Of a DNA stretch of 64,000 nt, positions 18,364 through 24,901 are shown in pieces. The notes below the pieces were generated by a model. That model ran no database searches. It saw nothing but the letters and a program-made list of their open reading frames with translations, and had not been told where the DNA came from. The position numbers were made by a program, and so were the translations under genes. This DNA comes from an uncultured Pseudomonadales bacterium (GTDB lineage: Bacteria; Pseudomonadota; Gammaproteobacteria; Pseudomonadales; Azotimanducaceae), in NCBI GenBank assembly GCA_958296405.1, contig OY282519.1, positions 1,100,132 through 1,164,131 of the forward strand, given 5' to 3'. Within the stretch, counting starts at the first letter, position 1. Each line of letters begins with the position of its first letter.

Positions 18364-19140
18364 CTAGGCGTTCTTGATGGTGAGGCCGCCGTCCACCGGC
18401 AACGCGACGCCGGTGATGAAGGATGCGGCCGGCAGCACCAAGCTCAGGGTCGCATGCGCCACCTCTTCCGGTTCCGCGTAGCGCTTGAGCGCGACGCGGC
18501 GGCGGGCGTACTCCTGCTTGCTCGCCTCGGGAATGGCGTCCGTCATGCCGGTGCGGATGGGCCCAGGGCAGATGCAGTTCACGGTGATGCCCTCGGCGCC
18601 GAACTCCACGGCCAGCGAGCGCGTCAGCCCGATGACGCCGGTTTTCGCGGCGCTGTAGGCGCTGCCGTACTTGGTGGCGCCCAACCCTTCCGTCGAGGCG
18701 ATGTTGACGATGCGTGCGCCATCGGATTGGCGCAGCCACGGCAGCGCGGCGCGAATCGTGCGCACATGGGCTGTAAGCAACACATCGAAGCCGCGCTGCC
18801 AGGTGGCCTCGTAGTTGTCGCCGTCAATGGCGCCGCCGGCGCCGATGCCAGCATTGTTGATGAGGATGTCGATGCCGCCGAACGTGTCGGCCACGGCGCC
18901 GATGACGCGCTCCACGGCGTCCTTGTCCGCCAAGTCCAGTTGCCAGCCGCGCACGGGATGGCCGGCTGCCTCGATTTCGCCGGTCACCTCGGCGAGGGCG
19001 TCGGCGTTGATGTCCAGAGCGGCGACATTCGCTCCCTCGTCCGCGAACAAACGTGCGGTGGCGCGTCCCATGCCGCTCGCGGCACCGGTGACGATGGCCG
19101 TCTTGCCGGCGATGGAGCGGCTCAAGCTCGACAGTTTCAT
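18364..19140 (-). CDS. Short-chain dehydrogenase/reductase
   Basis: 258-aa classical SDR. NAD(P) motif TGAASGMG (TGxxxGxG), NNAGIG, catalytic Ser in NIASTEG, YSAAK (YxxxK), and the ICPGPIRTGM loop are all present. An Asp after the second strand (ALDIN) suggests NAD+ preference. The frame is open for 51 more codons upstream, but ATG 19140 has GGGAG at the right distance and starts just before the Rossmann fold. It is divergent from the LLM oxidoreductase gene. Substrate unknown. Confidence 0.92.
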   Translation of the reverse strand: MKLSSLSRSIAGKTAIVTGAASGMGRATARLFADEGANVAALDINADALAEVTGEIEAAGHPVRGWQLDLADKDAVERVIGAVADTFGGIDILINNAGIGAGGAIDGDNYEATWQRGFDVLLTAHVRTIRAALPWLRQSDGARIVNIASTEGLGATKYGSAYSAAKTGVIGLTRSLAVEFGAEGITVNCICPGPIRTGMTDAIPEASKQEYARRRVALKRYAEPEEVAHATLSLVLPAASFITGVALPVDGGLTIKNA

Positions 19141-19241
19141 AAGTACTCCCAAGACTTCGTGCATCGATTCTAGCGCGGACATCGCTGCGCCACGGCTTGT
19201 GGCACTCTGTCCGCTCACCTTTGAGGGAGTGGGAGGCGGAC

Positions 19242-20279
19242 ATGAAGTTGGGCTTGAGCCTTGGCTACAGCGGGCGGCACCTCGACATTCCAATGCAGCG
19301 CATCGCGCTGGCAGAGGCGCTGGGTTACGACTCGGTGTGGACCGCCGAGGCCTACGGTTCGGACGCTTGGACGCCGCTCGCCTTCATCGCGGCGCACACG
19401 CGGAGCATCCGCTTGGGCACGGCCATTCAGCAAATCGCTGGGCGCCCGCCGGTGATGGCGGCGATGCAGGCCGCCACGGTGGATGCCCTTGCCGGGGGAG
19501 ACCGCGTGATCATCGGCCTCGGCATGTCTGGCCCGCAGATCGTCGAAGGGTGGTACGGCCAGCCTTGGGGGCGCCCCTACTACCGCCTGAAGGACTATGT
19601 GGCCATCATCAGAAAGACGTTGCGGCGCGAAGTGGTGAGCCACGACGGGCGCGAGATAGCGCTGCCGTTTGCGGGCGAAGGCGCCATGGGCATCGGCAAG
19701 CCGTTGAAGTCCATCCTGCACATGAACCCCAACATCCCCATCTGGCTTGGCACCGGCACCGAGACGATGGTGCGGCTCACCGGGGAAATCGCCGATGGCT
19801 GGCTGCCGTTGCGCATGACGCCGGAGTACGTGCCGAAGGCGCGGGCGTGGCTTGCGGCCGGGGCGAGGAAGAGCGGCCGCGGGCTGGACGCCCTCGACGC
19901 GCAATCCGGCGTGCAGGTTCACATCACGGACGACGTGCAAACCGCCATCGACGCCGGCAAGCCCAATGCGGCGCTGTACGTCGGCGGCATGGGGCACAAG
20001 ACGCTCAACTTCCACAAGCACATGATGATCGAGCGTGGCTTCGGCGACGCCGCGGAGCGCATCCAGGAGCTTTATCTCGCCGGGCGCAAAGAAGAGGCCA
20101 CCGCCGCGGTACCAGACGAGTTCATCGACGAGGCCGCGCTGTTGGGGCCGAAGGAGCGCATTCGCAAGCGCTATCGGGATTGGGTGGACGCGGGCTTCAC
20201 CGGCTTGACGGTGGGCGCCAATCAAGACGAGGCCGTGCGCTTCATGGCGGATCTGGCCGGGCTGAACCAACGCGCCTGA
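19242..20279 (+). CDS. LLM-class flavin-dependent oxidoreductase
   Basis: 345-aa luciferase-like TIM-barrel oxidoreductase (F420 or FMN dependent). Seen: MKLGLSLGYSGRH, then ALGYDSVWTAEAYGSDAWTPL and LGTAIQQIAGRPP, typical of the F420-dependent LLM subgroup. GGGAGG precedes ATG 19242. The last ~195 bp are duplicated at 44305-44502, bounding the accessory island, so this 3' end may have been supplied or copied by the island's arrival. The encoded C-terminus remains intact. Confidence 0.9.
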   Translation: MKLGLSLGYSGRHLDIPMQRIALAEALGYDSVWTAEAYGSDAWTPLAFIAAHTRSIRLGTAIQQIAGRPPVMAAMQAATVDALAGGDRVIIGLGMSGPQIVEGWYGQPWGRPYYRLKDYVAIIRKTLRREVVSHDGREIALPFAGEGAMGIGKPLKSILHMNPNIPIWLGTGTETMVRLTGEIADGWLPLRMTPEYVPKARAWLAAGARKSGRGLDALDAQSGVQVHITDDVQTAIDAGKPNAALYVGGMGHKTLNFHKHMMIERGFGDAAERIQELYLAGRKEEATAAVPDEFIDEAALLGPKERIRKRYRDWVDAGFTGLTVGANQDEAVRFMADLAGLNQRA

Positions 20280-20302
20280 CGGCGACGGCGGAAGACGAGC
20301 GC
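20106..20302 (+). repeat. Direct repeat, left copy (3' end of LLM gene)
   Basis: About 197 bp covering the last ~58 codons of the LLM gene plus ~23 bases after its stop. It matches 44305-44502 with about five differences: four substitutions, three of them silent or conservative and one Asp/Glu, and one G inserted in the spacer. Sequence similarity ends abruptly on both sides. The two copies bound 24.2 kb. Confidence 0.9.
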
Positions 20303-20580
20303 GCCCGCGAGTTCTTTCTCTCTGCCCCCACTCGCTGGGGCCGTAGGGTGGCGGTCCCGCGAGCAGTAACTCGGCGTGGGGATGGGGGCGTGGTCCCGCT
20401 GCGCTTCTTGAGCCATGTCCTGCGGGCCTTGGCGGCGGCTGAGGGAAACGCCTCAGACCCTGCCATACAATCTCGCAGAAACGCTGGTGATGCCAGTGTA
20501 TGTCGAGGCGGATGCGTTCGGCGTGGCGGCTGGGCACAGCGCCGGCGAGGGCAACATGCATGGGAGGGGGTCGCACCGCA
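20303..20580. other. Non-coding left edge of island
   Basis: No supported gene. It holds a weak GC hairpin (GCCCC/GGGGC around 20324-20340), an isolated -10-like TACAAT at 20466-20471 without a good -35, and, at 20491-20532, a stretch whose translation (PVYVEADAFGVAAG) matches an internal caspase-domain segment of the next gene (PVYVEADVSGTAAG). Confidence 0.4.
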
Positions 20581-22704
20581 ATGAACGGATCGAAGCTGGC
20601 AGGCGCGGCGTGCGTGGCGTTCGCGCTGCTTGTTGGCGCTTCAGCGGCGGGCAACAAGAAGGGGGCGGCGGTGATTGTCGGCAATCGGACGTACACGGAT
20701 GACCGGGTGCCGGAGGTGGCCTACGCGCACAACGACGCGGATGCCTTCAAGCGTTTCGTGACGGAGCGGCTCGGGTACGACCCTGACAACGTGATCGACC
20801 TGCGCGACGCCACGAAGTCCCAATTGGAGACCGCGTTCGGGGTGCAAGGGAACGCGGAGGGCCTGCTGTGGCGCTACATCGACCCGTCCGGCGGCTCGGA
20901 CGTGGTGGTGTTCTACTCCGGCCACGGGGTGCCGGGGAAGGCGGGCCGCGGCTACCTGCTGCCGACGGACTCGAACCCGGACACGGCGGAGCTGAACGGC
21001 TACCCCATCGACCTGCTGTACGAGAACCTAAGCCGGCTGCAGACGCGCTCCACGACGGTGTTCCTGGACGCCTGCTTTTCGGGCGGCAGCCCGCGCGGGA
21101 TGCTGATCCGCTCGGCGTCGCCGGTGTATGTGGAGGCAGACGTGTCCGGCACCGCGGCCGGGCTGACGGTGCTGACGGCGGCAAGCGGCGCACAGCTGGC
21201 GAGCTGGGATGAGAAGGCGCGGCACGGCCTGTTCACGGAGCACCTGCTGGACGGGCTGTACGGGGCAGCGGATGCAGATAGCGACGGCCAAGTGACCGCG
21301 CGGGAGACGAAGCTGCACCTAGACCGCACGATGACGCGGGCAGCGCGGCGCGAGTTCGGGAGAGTGCAGGACGCCGGGCTGCACGGCGATGAGAGCGCGG
21401 TGCTGAGCGTCTCGTCTCCGGGCGGGTGGGGATCGCGCCCCACGCTGGGGCCACCGCCGGCGGCGTTCACGGTGGCCGTGGAGCCGGCGGACGCGCGGGT
21501 GCGGATTCTGAACATCGGCCCGCCGTACCGGGCAGGGATGGAACTGGCGGCCGGTTCATACCAAGTGGAGGCGAGCGCGCCGGGCTATGTGACGAAGACG
21601 GAGACGGTGAAGCACGGCACGGCGCCGACGGTGCATCAGTTTGCGCTCTCACGGCCCGGGCAGCCGTTCACGATCGTTGCCGAGCCGGCCCAAGCGCGGG
21701 TTCGGCTCTTGGATCATGCGGAGGCGTACCGAGCAGGGATGCTGCTGCCGCCGGGTTCCTACCGGGTTGAAGCGAGCGCAGAGGGCTTTGTGACAGCGAC
21801 GGAGACGGTGGCGCACAGCGGCGAGCCGACGGTGCGGCAGATCGCGCTGCGCCGCGCCGGTGCGCAGCCGGGCGAGAAGTTCCGAGACTGCCCGGAATGT
21901 CCGCAGATGGTGGTGGTGCCGGCGGGATCGTTCCGGATGGGTTCGCCGTCGCATGAGCAGGGACGCCAAGACGACGAAGGACCGGTGCATGCAGTGACGT
22001 TCCGTGTGCCGTTCGCGCTCGGCGTGCATGAGGTGACGGTCGCAGAGTTCGGGCGGTTCGTGGACGGGACGGGGCATTCAGCGGGGAACGGGTGCTACAC
22101 CTACGAGGGCGGCGAGTGGAAGGAACGAGACGGCCTCGGCTGGCGCAATCCGGGCTTCGGCCAGAGCGGCGGGCATCCCGTGGCGTGCGTGAGCTGGGAC
22201 GACGCGCAGGCGTATGTGGAGTGGCTGTCTCGAAGGACGGGGGAGCGGTACCGACTGCCGAGCGAATCCGAATGGGAGTACGCGGCGCGGGCGGGCACGT
22301 CGACGTCGCGTTACTGGGGGGATAGCGAGTCTGGCCAATGCCGGCATGCCAACGGGGCGGACGCCACTCTGAAAGAACGCTACCCGAATTGGACCGCGGC
22401 GGCGTGTCGGGACGGTCAGGCACACACTGCGCCGGTTGGCAGCTACGAAACAAACGGCTGGGGCTTGCACGACATGCTGGGCAATGTTTGGGAATGGACG
22501 GGGGACTGCTGGAACGCCAGCTATGAGGCGGCGCCGCGGGACGGGAGCGCGTGGGGATACGGGGATTGCGCGAAGCGCGTTTTGCGCGGCGGCTCCTGGT
22601 ACGGCGGTCCAGCGGGCCTCCGCGCCGCGAACCGGAGCGGGGACTCCTCCGGCCTCCGCAGCAGCGGCGTCGGGTTCCGGGTGGCCCGGACGCTCACCCC
22701 ATGA
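20581..22704 (+). CDS. Exported caspase-like/FGE fusion, DGR target A
   Basis: 707-aa protein. Signal peptide residues 1-24; caspase-like (C14) domain ~30-260 with His115 in YSGHG and Cys165 in LDACFSGG; EF-hand loop DADSDGQVTARE at 231-242; two PEGA-like beta repeats (~296-350 and ~363-418, both with ARVR and a PGSYRVEAS/AGSYQVEAS core); FGE/C-type-lectin domain ~438-707 (VVVPAGSFRMGSP, SESEWEYAARAG, LGNVWEWT). The C-terminal codons form a variable region like that of diversity-generating retroelement targets. ATG 20581 is chosen for the signal peptide. An Avd-like gene follows. Likely role: exported or surface protease whose FGE fold recognises a variable ligand (inference). Confidence 0.88.
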   Translation: MNGSKLAGAACVAFALLVGASAAGNKKGAAVIVGNRTYTDDRVPEVAYAHNDADAFKRFVTERLGYDPDNVIDLRDATKSQLETAFGVQGNAEGLLWRYIDPSGGSDVVVFYSGHGVPGKAGRGYLLPTDSNPDTAELNGYPIDLLYENLSRLQTRSTTVFLDACFSGGSPRGMLIRSASPVYVEADVSGTAAGLTVLTAASGAQLASWDEKARHGLFTEHLLDGLYGAADADSDGQVTARETKLHLDRTMTRAARREFGRVQDAGLHGDESAVLSVSSPGGWGSRPTLGPPPAAFTVAVEPADARVRILNIGPPYRAGMELAAGSYQVEASAPGYVTKTETVKHGTAPTVHQFALSRPGQPFTIVAEPAQARVRLLDHAEAYRAGMLLPPGSYRVEASAEGFVTATETVAHSGEPTVRQIALRRAGAQPGEKFRDCPECPQMVVVPAGSFRMGSPSHEQGRQDDEGPVHAVTFRVPFALGVHEVTVAEFGRFVDGTGHSAGNGCYTYEGGEWKERDGLGWRNPGFGQSGGHPVACVSWDDAQAYVEWLSRRTGERYRLPSESEWEYAARAGTSTSRYWGDSESGQCRHANGADATLKERYPNWTAAACRDGQAHTAPVGSYETNGWGLHDMLGNVWEWTGDCWNASYEAAPRDGSAWGYGDCAKRVLRGGSWYGGPAGLRAANRSGDSSGLRSSGVGFRVARTLTP
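22594..22671 (+). other. Variable region A (DGR-type VR)
   Basis: From the codon before TGG to the codon before GGGTTC. The 24 codons after TGG align without gaps to targets B and C. In the three-way comparison, 24 of 72 columns differ, 22 of them at codon positions 1 or 2. Blocks such as CTCCGCGCCGCG are invariant. Variable codons mostly end in C, as expected from AAC-rich template codons. Confidence 0.82.
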
Positions 22705-22729
22705 ATCTTAACCTCCTTACCTCGGGGGT

Positions 22730-22749
22730 TCGGGGGGCAAGCCCCCCGA
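22730..22749 (+). other. Post-VR hairpin 1, copy A
   Basis: Perfect 8-bp stem TCGGGGGG / CCCCCCGA closing a CAAG tetraloop, 26 bases after the stop codon. Copies exist after targets B and C. The position matches the GC-rich hairpin/cruciform known to promote homing in phage BPP-1. Confidence 0.75.
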
Positions 22750-22755
22750 CGGGTT

Positions 22756-22785
22756 CCAAGGGCGAAGCCCTTGGTCGATTTTTTT
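22756..22785 (+). terminator. Post-VR hairpin 2 with T-run, copy A
   Basis: 8-bp stem CCAAGGGC-GAA-GCCCTTGG (22756-22774) followed by TCGA and seven T residues: a rho-independent terminator shape, conserved after all three targets. Confidence 0.7.
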
Positions 22786-22800
22786 CGAGGGTTCTTCAAT

Positions 22801-23136
22801 TTGAGCAATAGCAGCGAGAGCGTTCATTCGGATCCGCCGCCGGACCGGGCCCGCTCAACCGGCGTAGCGTTGGAAGCCCACTACCGCTTCGTGGTTTGGC
22901 TGGTGCCGACGCTGGAGCGCTTCCCGCGCAGCCAGAAGTTCCTCCTCGGCGACCGCATCCAACACACCGCGCTCGACGTGCTCGAGCGCCTGATCGAGGC
23001 CACCTACACCCGCCGCCGCGGCAGCCAGCTCACGCTGGCCAACGTCGGTTTAGAGAAGCTGCGGCTCCTATGTCGGCTTGCGCGCGATCTGCGCTACTTG
23101 GATGCGCGCCGCTATCTGCGAACGGGCGAGGCATGA
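22801..23136 (+). CDS. avd: Avd-like DGR accessory protein, C-terminally short
   Basis: 111-aa protein of the bAvd four-helix family, the basic pentameric partner that DGR reverse transcriptases need for mutagenic homing. The core is unmistakable: HYRFVVWLVPTLERFPR, QKFLLGDRIQ, ALDVLERLIEATYTR, and GLEKLRLLCRLARDLRYLDARRY. Family members usually continue ~15-25 residues into a final helix; here the frame ends at RTGEA, so the last helix is missing or replaced. No ATG is available; TTG 22801 with GAGG ten bases upstream is chosen, and TTG 22870 is possible. The stop overlaps the next gene as ATGA. No reverse transcriptase follows. Confidence 0.82.
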   Translation: MSNSSESVHSDPPPDRARSTGVALEAHYRFVVWLVPTLERFPRSQKFLLGDRIQHTALDVLERLIEATYTRRRGSQLTLANVGLEKLRLLCRLARDLRYLDARRYLRTGEA

Positions 23137-24845
23137 GCGGTAGACGCCTTGCGTGGACACTCGCAGCGTGTGCGCTAGCCGTCGGCGCGTTCGTCGCGCT
23201 GCTGGCTACGGGGTTCTTCGATGCGGCCGAATCCAGTGTCAATCCCTTCAGCGCCCAAGATTCATCCCAACCGGAGGACGATGCAGGCCCCCCGCCGGAA
23301 ATCGCCTTGGCTGCCCAACTCATGAACGACATCCCGGCCGGCGCCAAGGTAGCCATCCAACCGCTCGACCAGCGCTATGCGGGTTTGGAACCAGCCATCG
23401 GCGATCCGCTCTATGAGCGCCTGCTGATCGCACTCTCCGACGCCGCCGAAGAGGACGTGACGCTGCTGGCCCGCGAACGGCTCCGCGCCATCTACAACAG
23501 CCTCGAGGAGTTCTACCAAGGCGACATCGAATCCCTGCTGCGCGAAGCCCAAGCGGACATCGAGATCATCTGCAAACCTACGTCCGACGCCACCGGCATC
23601 ATCCTCTCCTGCTCCGCCGTGCGCCTCGTCAACGCCGCCACCCTCGCCACCGCCGCCGCACACTTCCCCATCACCCGCAGCGCCGCCCACTTCGACGTGG
23701 CCATCGACGCCATCGCCAGCCGCTTGGCCCAAGGCGTACCGCCCGGCACGTTGGAACTGGTGCCACTCCTAGACACCGGCGTGGAAACCGCCCTCACCCG
23801 CCACATCGGCGAACGCTTGGAAGACAAGATCACCACGCTGATGGCGAGGCGCTCGGGCAGCCGCACCGCCGAGGCGGCCGCGAATGCGGCGTTAGGCAGT
23901 GGCACGGCTCCTAGCTCGGATGTTCCACGCTATCGCCTGCGCGGCGAACTGCGCCGTTTGGACGACAAACGCTTCCGCGTGGATGCCCGTGTGCTGCGCG
24001 ACGAACGGAAGCTGATCGCGGACGGAGCGGACGTGGCCACCGCATCGGTTCCCAAGGACTTGGCAGCCAGCTTGGGCCGGGACGACGGCCCACCAGAGCC
24101 GACAACGCGCTACGAAGCGGTGGCGGAGGCGGTGATATCGGATCGCCTAGACCCCGCCTCCGCCCGCCGCGCCGCCCGCAACCTAGCCCGCGCCCGCGTG
24201 ATAGCCCAAGCGTTGGGACTAGAGTCTCCCACGGTAGACGAAGTGCGCACCGAGGCGGATGCCGTCTCCGCCTTGGGCGAGTACCTGAGCCAAGGCCTGC
24301 CCGTGGACGAGCAGTTTCACGATCACAAATCGGCGGTTGACAACGGTTCGCGCATTGGCGTTAGACTCACGGCAAAGGTGGTGCCGGTCGGGGCGGTTAG
24401 CCGCCCAGCAGTAACGGCGAAGCTGCCGAAGACGGTGTTCAAGGCGATGGAACCAATTGCCATCGAGTTGCGAAGCGAAGCCCGCGTGTTCTTGGGCGTG
24501 TTTGCTTGGGGAGCCGACAACAAGGTCGTGCGACTGTACCCGAACGCCACACGACGGCAGCTAACGATGGAAGCCGGCGACATGCTGGTACTGCCGTCAG
24601 AAGGCGAAGGCCGCATCCGGTCTGAGCCCTTGAAGACTGAGGGGAACCTTGAAGACCACGAAGCTCTGATCATTGTTGCGGCGACGACGGGTGTTGACTA
24701 CGGTGAGTTGGCACCTGTAGCGGGGGCGACGTTCGTGGAGACGACGGGGCGAGCCCTAGATGGCGGCAAATTTCTTGCCACGCTCGCGATGATCGGGCCT
24801 AGCAAGATGGCGGTAGTGGCACTGAGCTATCAGGTGCATTTGTAG
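23133..24845 (+). CDS. Membrane-anchored FlgO/DUF4384-like protein
   Basis: 570-aa protein. Residues ~5-27 are a transmembrane anchor or uncleaved signal. Residues ~60-200 (AKVAIQPLDQRYAGL, LLARERLRAIYNSLEEFYQGDI) resemble the FlgO/CsgG/TolB-N type fold. The C-terminal ~150 residues (VFLGVFAWGADNKVVRLYPN, then DMLVLPSEGEGRI) match DUF4384, a domain often found with exported caspases. It starts at ATG 23133 overlapping the avd stop (ATGA), so expression is coupled to the caspase/FGE-avd unit. Role unknown; probably a periplasmic or surface partner. Confidence 0.65.
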   Translation: MSGRRLAWTLAACALAVGAFVALLATGFFDAAESSVNPFSAQDSSQPEDDAGPPPEIALAAQLMNDIPAGAKVAIQPLDQRYAGLEPAIGDPLYERLLIALSDAAEEDVTLLARERLRAIYNSLEEFYQGDIESLLREAQADIEIICKPTSDATGIILSCSAVRLVNAATLATAAAHFPITRSAAHFDVAIDAIASRLAQGVPPGTLELVPLLDTGVETALTRHIGERLEDKITTLMARRSGSRTAEAAANAALGSGTAPSSDVPRYRLRGELRRLDDKRFRVDARVLRDERKLIADGADVATASVPKDLAASLGRDDGPPEPTTRYEAVAEAVISDRLDPASARRAARNLARARVIAQALGLESPTVDEVRTEADAVSALGEYLSQGLPVDEQFHDHKSAVDNGSRIGVRLTAKVVPVGAVSRPAVTAKLPKTVFKAMEPIAIELRSEARVFLGVFAWGADNKVVRLYPNATRRQLTMEAGDMLVLPSEGEGRIRSEPLKTEGNLEDHEALIIVAATTGVDYGELAPVAGATFVETTGRALDGGKFLATLAMIGPSKMAVVALSYQVHL

Positions 24846-24901
24846 GATGAGGAAGTGAGCTCGTTCGTACCTCTTCCCGTCTCCATGCCAAGCTCCCAGT
24901 A

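Noticed and set aside
19215..20696. 493-codon minus-strand open frame
   Set aside because: It is the mirror of the LLM gene in GC-rich sequence, with low-complexity composition and no motif.
22771..22800. Earlier TTG start for avd at 22771
   Set aside because: It lies inside hairpin 2 and its T-run; TTG 22801 has a GAGG at a workable distance.
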